Origin: Mesorhizobium sp. 131-2-1
GTDB taxonomy: Bacteria; Pseudomonadota; Alphaproteobacteria; Rhizobiales; Rhizobiaceae
Length of the DNA stretch: 64,000 nucleotides
Assembly (NCBI RefSeq): GCF_016756535.1
Contig: NZ_AP023247.1
Location: forward strand, 1 to 64,000
Reading direction: 5' to 3'
The notes under the pieces are model-generated. The model saw only the letters and a list, made by a program, of their open reading frames with translations, did not search any database and was not told the origin of the DNA. This document shows, in pieces, positions 29,763 through 38,666 of this stretch. The first letter of the stretch is position 1. Each line of letters opens with the position of its first letter. Made by a program: the position numbers and the translations under genes.

Positions 29763-29788
29763 AAAAAAATCGACAGGTTGCCGATTTT
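29763..29788 (-). promoter_or_regulatory. Hairpin with U7 tract in the metK leader
   Basis: On the minus strand AAAATCG (29788-29782) pairs perfectly with CGATTTT (29772-29766) across a 9-nt loop. The tract of seven T ends at 29763, directly before AAGAGGGGACACCC and the GTG start. It looks like a minimal intrinsic terminator or translation-control hairpin. Confidence 0.5.
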
Positions 29789-29799
29789 GGCGCGCCACG

Positions 29800-29828
29800 T
29801 GTTAGCGGTGCCGGGCGCCGCTCGTCAA
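29800..29828 (-). promoter_or_regulatory. Candidate metK promoter
   Basis: On the minus strand TTGACG (29828-29823), a 17-bp spacer and CTAACA (29805-29800) precede metK by about 50 bp. The -35 box is good; the -10 is of the loose alphaproteobacterial type. Confidence 0.45.
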
Positions 29829-29870
29829 GCGCTGCCGCGGTACTGGCATGAATGTCAGCACAGTTTGTCT

Positions 29871-29906
29871 TGTGCCACCGGCGGCGGGGGCGCCGCAGGT
29901 GGCACA
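29871..29906 (-). terminator. Strong hairpin after praR
   Basis: TGTGCCACC (29871-29879) pairs with GGTGGCACA (29898-29906). GCGGC/GCCGC continues inside after one mismatch, giving 14 bp. It begins 10 bp after the praR stop. No U-tract follows, so it may be a factor-assisted terminator or a 3' stabiliser. Confidence 0.5.
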
Positions 29907-29916
29907 GGACCTGGGA

Positions 29917-30336
29917 TCAGTCGGCGTCGTCGGTAGAAAGCGATTTCACCAGATCTATGATCCTGCGACGCACCTTGACGTCGGCAATCTTGACGAAGGC
30001 GCGGTTGAGCTGAAGCCCCTCTGGACTGCCGCAGAATTCGACGGCGAAAGCCATCGACGCATCTTCGGCAAATCCCCGGTTGCCCACGGCCTCCTGCCCC
30101 GGGGCATCCTCGAAAAAGAAGGCGACGGGCACGCTGAGGATGGACGCTATCGCCTGCAAGCGGCTGGCGCCGACCCGGTTCGTGCCTTTCTCGTACTTCT
30201 GGATCTGTTGAAACGTGATGCCGAGATTTTCACCCAGCTTCTCCTGGCTCATTCCAAGCATATTGCGCCGAAGCCTGATGCGACTTCCGACATGGATGTC
30301 GATCGGATTCGGCTTTTTCTTGTTTTCTTCTGTCAT
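29917..30336 (-). CDS. praR: XRE-family transcriptional regulator PraR/PhrR
   Basis: This 139-aa regulator has an N-terminal Cro/CI helix-turn-helix (about 15-72: VGSRIRLRRNMLGMSQEKLGENLGITFQQIQKYEKGTNRV). The C-terminal part ends in VKVRRRIIDLVKSLSTDD. Its sequence and position between lnt and metK match the rhizobial protein called PhrR (pH-regulated, next to lnt/actA in Sinorhizobium medicae) or PraR (repressor of attachment/biofilm genes in Rhizobium, and of reb genes in Azorhizobium). I rely on memory for this link. It has its own promoter overlapping the end of lnt. Confidence 0.85.
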   Translation of the reverse strand: MTEENKKKPNPIDIHVGSRIRLRRNMLGMSQEKLGENLGITFQQIQKYEKGTNRVGASRLQAIASILSVPVAFFFEDAPGQEAVGNRGFAEDASMAFAVEFCGSPEGLQLNRAFVKIADVKVRRRIIDLVKSLSTDDAD

Positions 30337-30449
30337 TTTCTCCTCGCCGAATTTTTCCGGCTTTTTCTATTTTTTCTTGCCCAAACGAAGCCGGAGCCAA
30401 CTGCCCCAACAGAACCTCCAACCGACTTCGAGAAATTTCAGGCGCTTAC

Positions 30450-30479
30450 AGTATGAGTTTCTAATGTGTCGACTGTCAA
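30450..30479 (-). promoter_or_regulatory. Candidate praR promoter
   Basis: On the minus strand a perfect TTGACA (30479-30474), an 18-bp spacer and CATACT (30455-30450) lie 114 bp before praR. The -35 box overlaps the last codons of lnt. Confidence 0.5.
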
Positions 30480-32068
30480 TTCACCCGTAGCCGTTGCCTT
30501 ACATTCAATGCGAGGGCTCCCAGCGCGAACAGGAACATGATCAGCAATCCGTTAATGCGCCGCCGATCAGCGGTAACGAGGGCGCGCCCAGAGATCGGTA
30601 CACGGGCGTCGATGGCGCCGCGCGCATTGACGGCAAGCGCGTCGACAATGCGGCCGCGCGGATCGACAACGGCGGAAATGCCATTGTTAGCCGCGCGCAA
30701 CAAAGGCAATCCATTCTCCACCGCGCGAATCTGGGCCTGCCTGAAATGCTGGTATGGTCCCGGCGTGTCGCCGAACCACGCATCGTTCGTGACGTTCACA
30801 ATAAGCTGAGATGACGTTGCGTCAACCGCCACGAGGTCGGGGAAGATGACTTCGTAGCAAATGAAGGGGAGCGCCCGCACGCCGTCCGGCAACGCGATCG
30901 GATGGCGCTCGTTGCCGGGGGCGAAATTCATAGGGCCGGCGACCAGCTGCTCGACCCCGAAGCGGTCGAACAGGCCGGCGAAAGGCAGATATTCGCCGAA
31001 GGGCACCAGATGGACCTTGTCGACGGCGTCGGTGATCTCGCCCTTGTCGTTGATCGCGACCACGGAATTGTAATAGCGGCTGCCGGGACCTGCTGCCGAG
31101 CCGCCCTCTTCGCGGACGACGCCGGCGATCAGCATCTGGCCCTCGCCGAGCATGTCGCCCAGCGCGGTCAGCGCGTCCGGGCGCTCGGTGAAGAGGAACG
31201 GCACCGAGGTCTCCGGCCACAGGATCAGCTGCGGCTTGGCGTGGCCAGGGTCCGGCGCCTTGCCCGACAGGCCGAGCAAGGTGGCGAAGATGCGGTCGCG
31301 TACCGAAGCGTCCCATTTCTCGCTGAGGTCGACATTCGGCTGGACGATGCGGACATCGATCGAACGGGTCGCCGGCTCGAGCGGGGCTGCAAGCCTAGCA
31401 TAGCCGAAGCCGACATGGGCGGCGACAAGCAGGACGAGCAGCGAAAAGCCAAGGCGAAGCTGGCGGCGCGCCGCGACGAGCGCCGGCAGCGAGAAGACGA
31501 AGACGGCGAGCGCGTTCATGCCGACCATGCCGGTCACAGAGACGCTCTGCATCAACAAGGGCACGGGCATCGCCGCGTAGCCGACGGCATTCCACGGAAA
31601 GCCGGTGAACAGGAAATCGCGCAGCCATTCGGTGAGGCCGAAGCCGAAGGCGAGCGCGGCGATGCGGCCGATGTCGTTGCTCCAGAGCAGCCGCGCCACG
31701 ACCGTGGCGAAACCGTAGAAGAAGGCGAGCGCGAACGGGATGCCGACCACCGCGAAGGGCAAGGCCCAGGCGAAGCTGTCGGCCTCGACCAGGAGGGCCT
31801 GGCCGATCCACCACAGGCCGGCGAGGAAATAGCCGAAGCCGAACCACCAGCCGATGGCGAAGGCCGGCTTCAGCCGCCGCAGCCAGCCGTCGGAGGCTTC
31901 GCCGGTGGCGCCATCGAGCAGCCAGACCAGCAGCGGGAACGAGATGAAGCAGACGGCGAAGAAATCGGATGGCGCCTGGGCGAGAACCGCCAGCGCTCCA
32001 GCGAGAAACGCCACCAGCGCACGCCGCCACCCCCACAGCAGAATTATCCGGCCGGCCAGGCGCTGCAT
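30476..32068 (-). CDS. lnt: Apolipoprotein N-acyltransferase
   Basis: Lnt adds the third acyl chain to lipoproteins in the inner membrane; several lipoproteins are encoded in this window. The 530-aa protein has about six N-terminal membrane helices, then a periplasmic nitrilase-like domain (about 225-490), and a last helix near the C-terminus. The catalytic triad is visible as Glu in LWPETSVPF, Lys in [15 protein letters not shown] and Cys in [11 protein letters not shown]. It is the actA acid-tolerance locus of sinorhizobia by position next to praR/phrR. Confidence 0.95.
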   Translation of the reverse strand: MQRLAGRIILLWGWRRALVAFLAGALAVLAQAPSDFFAVCFISFPLLVWLLDGATGEASDGWLRRLKPAFAIGWWFGFGYFLAGLWWIGQALLVEADSFAWALPFAVVGIPFALAFFYGFATVVARLLWSNDIGRIAALAFGFGLTEWLRDFLFTGFPWNAVGYAAMPVPLLMQSVSVTGMVGMNALAVFVFSLPALVAARRQLRLGFSLLVLLVAAHVGFGYARLAAPLEPATRSIDVRIVQPNVDLSEKWDASVRDRIFATLLGLSGKAPDPGHAKPQLILWPETSVPFLFTERPDALTALGDMLGEGQMLIAGVVREEGGSAAGPGSRYYNSVVAINDKGEITDAVDKVHLVPFGEYLPFAGLFDRFGVEQLVAGPMNFAPGNERHPIALPDGVRALPFICYEVIFPDLVAVDATSSQLIVNVTNDAWFGDTPGPYQHFRQAQIRAVENGLPLLRAANNGISAVVDPRGRIVDALAVNARGAIDARVPISGRALVTADRRRINGLLIMFLFALGALALNVRQRLRVN

Positions 32069-32205
32069 CGATGCTTCCGAGTCGCGCGAATCACGCCAGA
32101 AGATTTATCAGGCTGCGGTCCGCGCTCCAAACATCGATAAGCGCAATCTGATGTTATCTGTGTTACCTGTGCCAGCCCTCGATGCTGAGGGTCATGAGGC
32201 AGATT

Positions 32206-33279
32206 TCAGGCTTGCTCGGCGCGGGCGGCGCGGCGGCGGCGCTCGCCCTTCTGGATCTGCACGATGCGCACGCGCTTGACGCGACGCGGATCGGCGTCGA
32301 GCACGTGGAATTCGAAGCCGGGTATGGCCTGCACCACCTCGCCGCGGGCCGGCACCCGGCCGAGCGTGTTGAAGATCATGCCGCCGATCGTGTCGACATA
32401 CTCGCCATGCTCGCCGGCGGTGAAGTCCTCGCCGATCATCTTGGCAACCTCGTCGATCTCGGCCTTGCCGTCGACGATGAACACGCCCTCGCCGGTCTGG
32501 GTGATCATCGGCTCGTCGTCGTCATGCTCGTCCTCGATGTCGCCGACCACCATCTCGACGATGTCTTCCAGAGAGGCGAGGCCGTCTGTGCCGCCATATT
32601 CGTCGATGACCAGCGCCATCTGGGTGCGCGTCGTCTGCATGCGGCCCATCAGGTCGGAAGCGAGCATCGAGGGCGGCACGAACAGCACTGGACGGATCAG
32701 GTTGAGCTCGCCGATGGTGCGGGCGAGATCGACCTGGGCGAGGTCGAGAAGCGTCGCCGCCGGCGTCTTGCGGCTGGCGCGGCCCTTCTTGACGCGGGCC
32801 ACCTTGGTGATGTGGGCCAGCACGTCGCGGATGTGAACCATGCCGCGCGGGTCGTCGAGCGTCTCGGAATAGACCGGCATGCGGGAATGGCCGGACTGTT
32901 CGAAAAGGCCGAGAAGATCGCCCAGCGTCGTGGTGATCTCGACCGCCTCGATGTCGGCGCGCGGCACCATGACGTCCTCGACGCGCACCTCGCGCAGGCG
33001 CAGGATGTTGTTGAGCATGGCGCGCTCGCCGGGCGAGAAGGCGCCGGCGTCGCTCGCCGTTTCGGCCAGCGCGTCCGCGATCTCCTCGCGCAGGCTGGTT
33101 CCGTTGCGCTGCCTGAACAGGCCAAGCACGCGATCGAACAGGGAAGGACCGGCAGGCGATGGCTCGCTGGCGATGCTGCCGGTCGTGGTACTCGGACTCG
33201 AGCCCTCTTCCGTCTTTTCGGAAGGCTTGGCCGCACTGCCGGCGTCGGGGCGGGCGGCAGTCTCTGGTTTGTCGTTCAT
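32206..33279 (-). CDS. CorC/TlyC-type CBS-domain protein
   Basis: This 357-aa soluble protein has a Ser/Glu-rich N-terminus (about 1-50), a segment REEIADALAETASDAGAFSPGERAMLNNILRLREVRVEDVMVPRADI (about 58-105), a CBS pair (about 100-225) and a C-terminal transporter-associated (CorC_HlyC) domain (about 240-335). No DUF21 membrane domain is present, as in E. coli CorC. Family members are linked to Mg2+/Co2+ efflux and were once called haemolysins. It lies between ybeY and lnt, the conserved ybeY-corC-lnt order of proteobacteria. Confidence 0.9.
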   Translation of the reverse strand: MNDKPETAARPDAGSAAKPSEKTEEGSSPSTTTGSIASEPSPAGPSLFDRVLGLFRQRNGTSLREEIADALAETASDAGAFSPGERAMLNNILRLREVRVEDVMVPRADIEAVEITTTLGDLLGLFEQSGHSRMPVYSETLDDPRGMVHIRDVLAHITKVARVKKGRASRKTPAATLLDLAQVDLARTIGELNLIRPVLFVPPSMLASDLMGRMQTTRTQMALVIDEYGGTDGLASLEDIVEMVVGDIEDEHDDDEPMITQTGEGVFIVDGKAEIDEVAKMIGEDFTAGEHGEYVDTIGGMIFNTLGRVPARGEVVQAIPGFEFHVLDADPRRVKRVRIVQIQKGERRRRAARAEQA

Positions 33280-33306
33280 CGTCGTCCGGTCAATTGGTCT
33301 TTTTAG

Positions 33307-33804
33307 TTACGCGTAGGGATCGGGAATGGCAAGCCTCGCAAGCGCGGCGCGCTCGATCGCTTCCATCTCCTCGGCCTCGGCGTCGGTCTCGTGATCATAG
33401 CCCAGCAAATGCAGCAGGCCATGGATGACGAGATGGGTGATATGGTTCGCCACGGGCTTGTCTTCCAGTGCCGCTTCCCGTGCGACCGTCTCGGCGGCCA
33501 GCACGATATCGCCCAGCATCGGCGGCAGCGGGCCGTCCTTCAAGAGCGGAAAGGCCGGGAAAGACAAGACGTTGGTCGGCTTGTCCTTGCCGCGCCAGCC
33601 GGCGTTGAGCGTGCGGATCCGGGCGTCGTCGGAAAAGACGATGCTGAGCTCGGAGGCGCCCTCGATGCCGGTTTCGGCAAAAGCGGCCGTGACGGCGCGA
33701 TCGACCAGGCGCGTCAGGGCCGCCTCGTCGGGCCAGTCGCCGGCCTCAATCGAAATATCGATGTCGACGGGCGAGCCGCCGGCGGGGTTGCTGTCTTCAG
33801 CCAT
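33307..33804 (-). CDS. ybeY: Endoribonuclease YbeY
   Basis: YbeY is the metal-dependent RNase for 16S rRNA 3' maturation and ribosome quality control. The 165-aa protein has the zinc motif H-x3-H-x5-H at His128, His132 and His138 ([11 protein letters not shown]), and the conserved Arg in [19 protein letters not shown]. It lies 12 bp after phoH and 27 bp before the CBS-domain gene, in one translation-quality block. Confidence 0.95.
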   Translation of the reverse strand: MAEDSNPAGGSPVDIDISIEAGDWPDEAALTRLVDRAVTAAFAETGIEGASELSIVFSDDARIRTLNAGWRGKDKPTNVLSFPAFPLLKDGPLPPMLGDIVLAAETVAREAALEDKPVANHITHLVIHGLLHLLGYDHETDAEAEEMEAIERAALARLAIPDPYA

Positions 33805-33816
33805 GCGGCTTTTTCG

Positions 33817-34866
33817 TCAGCTTTCCGCGCCGAGGCCCCTGGCCAGCTTGCCGTCGCGGTCATAGGCCTTGACGATCTCGGCGACCAGCGGATGCCTGAC
33901 GACGTCGCCTTCGTTGAAGCGCACCGTCACCATGCCGGTGACGCCGTCAAGGATGCGGAGCGCCTCGACCAGGCCGGATTTGGTGTTCGGCGGCAGGTCG
34001 ATCTGGGTCGGGTCGCCGGTGACGATCATGCGCGAATTCTCGCCCAAGCGGGTGAGGAACATCTTCATCTGCATCGGCGTGGTGTTCTGCGCCTCGTCGA
34101 GGATGACGGCGGCGTGGGCCAGCGTGCGGCCACGCATGAAGGCCAGCGGCGCGATCTCGATCACCTCGGCGGCGATCGCCCGCTCGACCTTGTCGGCCGG
34201 CATCATGTCGTAGAGCGCGTCGTAGAGCGGCCGCAGATACGGATCGACCTTCTCCTTCATGTCGCCGGGCAGGAAGCCCAGCCGCTCACCGGCCTCGACC
34301 GCCGGGCGCGACAGCACGATGCGCTCGACCATGCCGCGTTCGAGCAGCATCGCCGCATGCGCCACCGCCAGATAGGTCTTGCCGGTGCCGGCCGGGCCGA
34401 TGCCGAAGACGAGCTCGGAGCGCTCCAGCGCGCGCATATAGGCGTCCTGGTTGAGCGAGCGGGCGTAGATCGTCTTCTTGCGCGTCGCTATCTGAGCGGC
34501 CGACATCTTGCCCTTGCGTTCCAGGGTCGGCAGCGTCAGCTGGTCGTCGGCGGCGATCGCCATGCGCACGGCGCCGTCGACATCGGACTGGCCGATGTCG
34601 GCGCCCTTCTGGAGAATGCCGTAGAGATTGTCGAGCGCGCGGCGCGCCTGCTCGGCGGCCGATGCCGAGCCCTTGATGGTCAGCTGATTGCCACGCGAGC
34701 GGATATCGACGCCCAGCTTCTGCTCGAGCCTGGCCAGATTTTCGTCGAACTGGCCGTAGAGGGCGCTCGCAAGCTTGTTGTTGTCGAAGGTCAGAACGAT
34801 GTGCGCCATGTCAGAGGCCCCGGACGCCTGGCTCGGGGGCAGATTCTTCAGTTCAGCAGCGCTCAA
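33817..34866 (-). CDS. phoH: PhoH-family ATPase/helicase-like protein
   Basis: This 349-aa PhoH-like NTPase (YbeZ type) has a KH-like N-terminal segment (about 45-85) and a P-loop GPAGTGKT at 157-164, with Walker B (VILDEAQNTTPMQMKMFLTRLGENSRM) and the TGDPTQIDLP motif. YbeZ is a known partner of YbeY in RNA metabolism, and the genes are adjacent here. It is 26 bp downstream of miaB. It is not related to phosphate starvation control except by name. Confidence 0.93.
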   Translation of the reverse strand: MSAAELKNLPPSQASGASDMAHIVLTFDNNKLASALYGQFDENLARLEQKLGVDIRSRGNQLTIKGSASAAEQARRALDNLYGILQKGADIGQSDVDGAVRMAIAADDQLTLPTLERKGKMSAAQIATRKKTIYARSLNQDAYMRALERSELVFGIGPAGTGKTYLAVAHAAMLLERGMVERIVLSRPAVEAGERLGFLPGDMKEKVDPYLRPLYDALYDMMPADKVERAIAAEVIEIAPLAFMRGRTLAHAAVILDEAQNTTPMQMKMFLTRLGENSRMIVTGDPTQIDLPPNTKSGLVEALRILDGVTGMVTVRFNEGDVVRHPLVAEIVKAYDRDGKLARGLGAES

Positions 34867-34892
34867 CCGTCTCTCCTCATCTGCCGAGGCCG

Positions 34893-36299
34893 TCAGGCCA
34901 ATTCGGCGAACAGGCTATTGTAGCCCGTCCTTGTGATTCGTACCTGAATAATGTCACCGATTTCGCCGGCCTTTTCATCAACAATAACCGGCTGCAGCCA
35001 GGGCGAGCGGCCGACCTTCTGGCCGGACTGCCGGCCCGGCTTCTCGATCAGCGTGCCGATGGTCTTGCCGACCAGGCTCGAGCCGAAATCCTGCTGCTGC
35101 TTCAGGAGCAGCGCCTGCAGGCGCTGCAGGCGCTCGTCCTTGACGGCTTCCGGCAGGTGGCCGGCCATTTCGGCGCCCGGCGTACCTGGACGCGGCGAAT
35201 ATTTGAACGAGAAGGCCGACGCATAGTTGACCTCGCGCACAAGCTGCATGGTCGCTTCGAAATCGGCGTCCGTCTCGCCGGGGAAGCCGACGATGAAGTC
35301 GCCCGACATGGCGATGTCGCCGCGCGCGGCGCGAATGCGCTCGATCAGCGCCAGATAGTCGCGCGCCGTATGCCTGCGGTTCATCGCTTTCAGGATGCGG
35401 TCCGAACCCGACTGCACCGGCAGATGCAGATAGGGCATCAGCGCCGGCAGGTCGCGGTGGGCGGCGATCAATTCGTCATCCATGTCGCGCGGATGGCTGG
35501 TGGTGTAGCGCAGCCGCGCCAGGCCGGGGATCTCGGCCAGCCTGAACAGCAGGCGGCCAAGTCCCCACTCCTCGCCGCCTTCGCCCTCGCCATGCCAGGC
35601 GTTGACGTTCTGGCCCAGCAGCGTCACCTCACGCACGCCGGCTTCCGCCAGGCGCTCGGCCTCGGCGACGATCTGCGCCACCGGCCGCGAGACTTCCGAA
35701 CCGCGCGTATAGGGCACGACGCAGAAGGTGCAGAACTTGTCGCAGCCTTCCTGCACCGTGAGGAAGGCGGTGACGCCACGCTTGGCGACCTCGGCGCGGT
35801 TCGGCTGCGGCAGGTGCTCGAACTTGTCCTCGACGGCATAGTCGGTCTCGACGATCTTCTCGCCGCCGCGCACCCTTGCCAGCACGTCCGGCAGCCGGTG
35901 ATAGGTCTGCGGACCGATGACCAGATCGACGGCCGGGGCGCGGCGGATGATCTCGGCGCCTTCGGCCTGCGCCACGCAGCCGGCGACGCCGATCAGCAAC
36001 TCGCGTCCCATCCCGGCCCGTTCAGCTTTCATGTCGCGGATGCGGCCAAGCTCCGAATAGACCTTTTCCGCCGCCTTTTCCCGGATGTGGCAGGTATTGA
36101 GCAGCACCAGGTCGGCATCATCGACACTATCGGTCGCGACATAGCCGTCGGCCGCCAGCGCATCAGTCATGCGCTGCGAGTCGTAGACGTTCATCTGACA
36201 GCCATAGGTCTTGACGAAGACTTTCTTCGTCGCAGCAGGCGCCGCCAGGCTGTCGGACGCGATAGCGATATCGTTCCGTTCTGTCGTGTTCAGGTCCAT
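34893..36299 (-). CDS. miaB: tRNA-2-methylthio-N6-dimethylallyladenosine synthase MiaB
   Basis: MiaB is a radical-SAM enzyme that methylthiolates A37 of tRNAs. The 468-aa protein has the N-terminal UPF0004 cluster ligands Cys34, Cys70 and Cys108, the radical-SAM CxxxCxxC at Cys186, Cys190 and Cys193 ([16 protein letters not shown]), and a C-terminal TRAM domain (about 405-468). The start at 36299 ([10 protein letters not shown]) is preferred over 36329, which adds ten basic residues. It uses SAM, made by MetK 5 kb away. Confidence 0.95.
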   Translation of the reverse strand: MDLNTTERNDIAIASDSLAAPAATKKVFVKTYGCQMNVYDSQRMTDALAADGYVATDSVDDADLVLLNTCHIREKAAEKVYSELGRIRDMKAERAGMGRELLIGVAGCVAQAEGAEIIRRAPAVDLVIGPQTYHRLPDVLARVRGGEKIVETDYAVEDKFEHLPQPNRAEVAKRGVTAFLTVQEGCDKFCTFCVVPYTRGSEVSRPVAQIVAEAERLAEAGVREVTLLGQNVNAWHGEGEGGEEWGLGRLLFRLAEIPGLARLRYTTSHPRDMDDELIAAHRDLPALMPYLHLPVQSGSDRILKAMNRRHTARDYLALIERIRAARGDIAMSGDFIVGFPGETDADFEATMQLVREVNYASAFSFKYSPRPGTPGAEMAGHLPEAVKDERLQRLQALLLKQQQDFGSSLVGKTIGTLIEKPGRQSGQKVGRSPWLQPVIVDEKAGEIGDIIQVRITRTGYNSLFAELA

Positions 36300-36384
36300 C
36301 GGGCGGCTTCTAACGCCTTTCGGTGACAAAAAACAGACGATTCTGCGCCCCGGCGCCGCGCCCCTCGAACGCGCGAAGGCGGCG

Positions 36385-37185
36385 TCAGCGGCTCGGGCGT
36401 GGCTCGGCGAGCGCCGCTTGCACCATCTCGCGCACCCGGCTTTCCATCAGCCTTGCCGTCTCCTTGCGGTTCGAGCCCTTGGAAAATGCGATCGGCTCAC
36501 CGAAATGCAGCTCGACGTCGAGCGCGCCTTCGGCCAGCAGCACCTTGAGATGCGGCATCAGGTCCTCGTCGCCGATCCAGGCGGCGATCGGCCGGTGGCG
36601 GCGGCCAAGCGGCACGCCATGCAGCCTGGTGTAGACGATGGCCACCGGCTGGATGAACACTTCCTGCGCCGCTCCTTCCGAAATCGCCATCGAGGCGGCG
36701 CCGAACAGCGTGCTCTTGAAGGGCAAAAGCAGATTGCCATCGCCGGTCGAACCCTCGGCGAACAGCACCATGGCGTCGCCATTGGCCATGCGGCTGGCGA
36801 TCTCGCTGGCCTGGTCGCCCGAGCTGCGCTTGCGTTCCCGCTCGATAAAGACAGTGCGCTGCAGCTTCGACAGCATGCCGATCATCGGCCAGTTGGCCAT
36901 GTCGGCGCGGGCGATGAATTTCACGTCGACCTTGGAGCCCAGCACCATGATGTCGGTCCAGGAGATGTGGTTGGACGCCACCAGCAGCGGGCGCTGGCTG
37001 GACAGCTCGCCCCTGACGTGGATGCGCAGGCCGAGCGCCCTGGCGATCATCCGGTGCCAGATCTTGAGGATGAAGGTTTCCGGCCAGAGCCCCGTCCTCA
37101 TCGACAGGACCTGCAGCGGCACGAGGACCAGCGAGCCGGCGACGACCAGGCAGAGCGCCAGGAAAATCCTGATTTTCTTGATCAT
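36385..37185 (-). CDS. 1-acyl-sn-glycerol-3-phosphate acyltransferase (PlsC family)
   Basis: This 266-aa membrane-associated acyltransferase acylates lysophosphatidic acid or, in some rhizobia, lyso-ornithine lipid. An N-terminal hydrophobic helix (about 5-27) precedes the catalytic HX4D at His73-Asp78 (SNHISWTD) and the EGST substrate motif (144-147, [10 protein letters not shown]). The ATG at 37185 is chosen over the longer open frame, which is a shadow of rimI. It lies between rimI and miaB. PlsC versus OlsA specificity cannot be told from sequence alone. Confidence 0.88.
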   Translation of the reverse strand: MIKKIRIFLALCLVVAGSLVLVPLQVLSMRTGLWPETFILKIWHRMIARALGLRIHVRGELSSQRPLLVASNHISWTDIMVLGSKVDVKFIARADMANWPMIGMLSKLQRTVFIERERKRSSGDQASEIASRMANGDAMVLFAEGSTGDGNLLLPFKSTLFGAASMAISEGAAQEVFIQPVAIVYTRLHGVPLGRRHRPIAAWIGDEDLMPHLKVLLAEGALDVELHFGEPIAFSKGSNRKETARLMESRVREMVQAALAEPRPSR

Positions 37186-37211
37186 TCGCTCCGGCCCAAT
37201 CCCACGCTTGG

Positions 37212-37706
37212 CTAGCGAAGATCGCGGCGCATGACAAGCGCGCCGGTCGGGCCGCGCTCGGGCGACCTGTAGTAGTTGGCGCGCTTGCCGACCTCGCGGA
37301 AGCCGAGCCGCCGGTAGAGCGCAATGGCCGCGACATTGGTTTCGTCGACCTCGAGGAACAGCGCCTCGGCGCGCTGCGCGTGCAATTCGCGCAGCACCGC
37401 GTCCATCAACTGCCAGCCCAGACCCTGGCGGCGATGCGAACGGGCGACGGCAACGGTGAGGATCTCGCCCTCTCCCGCCGCCAGCCGCGCCAGCACGAAG
37501 CCGACCGGCGGCTTGCTGCCCTGTCCGGTCTCGCGCGCGGCATAGCCGAACACGGTGTCCTGCTCGAGCAGAGAGGCGAATTCGCCATCGGTCCACGGCC
37601 GCACGAAGTCCTCCTGGTGCAGCGCCGAGACGGCGGCGCTGTCGGCAACCGTCAGCGGCTGGAGCGAGTAGTCCCTGCGGCGCGGCTGAAAGAAGGGAAT
37701 GCGCAT
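37212..37706 (-). CDS. rimI: Ribosomal-protein-alanine N-acetyltransferase RimI
   Basis: RimI acetylates the N-terminus of ribosomal protein S18. The 164-aa GNAT protein has the acetyl-CoA loop RRQGLGWQL (about 103-111) after the strand GEGEILTVAVARSH, and the family block EVDETNVAAIALYRRLGFREVGKRANYYR. It starts in a one-base overlap with the tsaB stop (37706), a widely conserved tsaB-rimI pair. Confidence 0.92.
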   Translation of the reverse strand: MRIPFFQPRRRDYSLQPLTVADSAAVSALHQEDFVRPWTDGEFASLLEQDTVFGYAARETGQGSKPPVGFVLARLAAGEGEILTVAVARSHRRQGLGWQLMDAVLRELHAQRAEALFLEVDETNVAAIALYRRLGFREVGKRANYYRSPERGPTGALVMRRDLR

Positions 37707-38383
37707 CAGCTTGCCTGTCGTGGGAGAATGAAGCCAGCCTGCGGCTTGGCGTCGGCGCCGCGCAGATAGAGCGGCTTCGGCCTTTCGCCCGCGCCCTTGG
37801 CCGCGGCCAGACGTGCATAGACGGCGATGTCGGCCGTGGCGCCGGTCGGGCCGATGTCGAAGGCGCGCCCGGCCGAAGCGGCGATCTTCGGCGCTGCCGT
37901 GCCGGCGAGCACGGCGGACGTGTCCACCGCCATGGCCGTTGCCTGCGCGAGGGTGGTCACCGCCGGACCGTAAGCCAGCGCTAACGCTTTGTCATAGACT
38001 GCGGCGTGGATCTCCTCGCGCCCGGCATCGAGGGTGGCGATCACCGTGCGGCCGGGAAAGGACGCGGCCGCCTCCGCAGCCAGGGCTTCGAGCGTCGTGA
38101 CGCCGATCGCCGGGATTTTCAGCGCCAGCGCCAGGCCGCGCGCCGTGGAGACGCCGACGCGCAGGCCGGTGAAGGAACCGGGGCCGACGGAAACGGCAAT
38201 GGCGCCGAGGCCGGCATAGCGGGTCTCTGCCGCTTTCAGCGCCGCGTCGATGACCGCCATGAGATGCTCGGCATGCCCCTTGCCGAGGTCGAGCACCTGG
38301 CGGCCAAGCTCGCGCTCCGCCGCTGCGTCGTAGACGCAAGCGGCGCACAGCGCGGCGGCACAGTCGATGGCGAGCAGCTTCAT
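37706..38383 (-). CDS. tsaB: tRNA threonylcarbamoyladenosine biosynthesis protein TsaB
   Basis: TsaB is the ASKHA-fold partner of TsaD in making t6A37 on tRNAs. The 225-aa protein has the N-terminal LAIDCAAALCAACVYD phosphate loop, HAEHLMAVIDAAL (about 36-48), and SVGPGSFTGLRVGVSTARGLA (about 66-86), the family hallmark. It heads the tsaB-rimI-plsC-miaB series. Upstream lies a 261-bp region that contains a dispersed repeat. Confidence 0.93.
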   Translation of the reverse strand: MKLLAIDCAAALCAACVYDAAAERELGRQVLDLGKGHAEHLMAVIDAALKAAETRYAGLGAIAVSVGPGSFTGLRVGVSTARGLALALKIPAIGVTTLEALAAEAAASFPGRTVIATLDAGREEIHAAVYDKALALAYGPAVTTLAQATAMAVDTSAVLAGTAAPKIAASAGRAFDIGPTGATADIAVYARLAAAKGAGERPKPLYLRGADAKPQAGFILPRQAS

Positions 38384-38524
38384 GGTGGCCAGTTAATGCC
38401 TTGGGTCGAAAAAACAATTCCCTGTGCCCGCCACGGCCCGTCCCTGCAAGGGGGATGGCGCATAATTGTTAAGTGGCTTCACTTCGTCGAGGCAGGGAAA
38501 TGATCCGAGGGATGGCGCCAGCTT

Positions 38525-38666
38525 GGGTATGTCGAGATTCAGATCAGGCCGCGCCGAGGATGGCGGTTTCCGAGAACCGGAGCGGAGCGTACTTGAAGTA
38601 CGTGAGCACCGGAAGCGCAGGAAACCGCCATTCGCAGGCCGGCATCACCTGAATCTCGACACACCC
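38525..38666. repeat. Rhizobial nested-palindrome repeat overlapping the DUF1513 3' end
   Basis: The outer arms 38525-38542 and 38649-38666 (GGGTATGTCGAGATTCAG type) match with one mismatch. The middle arms TGGCGGTTTC (38561-38570) and GAAACCGCCA (38621-38630) are perfect. The centre GTACTT-G-AAGTAC (38590-38602) is a third palindrome. The right arm runs into the DUF1513 coding region and provides its stop. Confidence 0.75.

Noticed and set aside
29747..29916. SAM riboswitch upstream of metK
   Set aside because: The leader is short. I could not align it with SAM-I, SAM-II or SAM-V consensus pairings by eye, so only the small terminator-like hairpin is reported.
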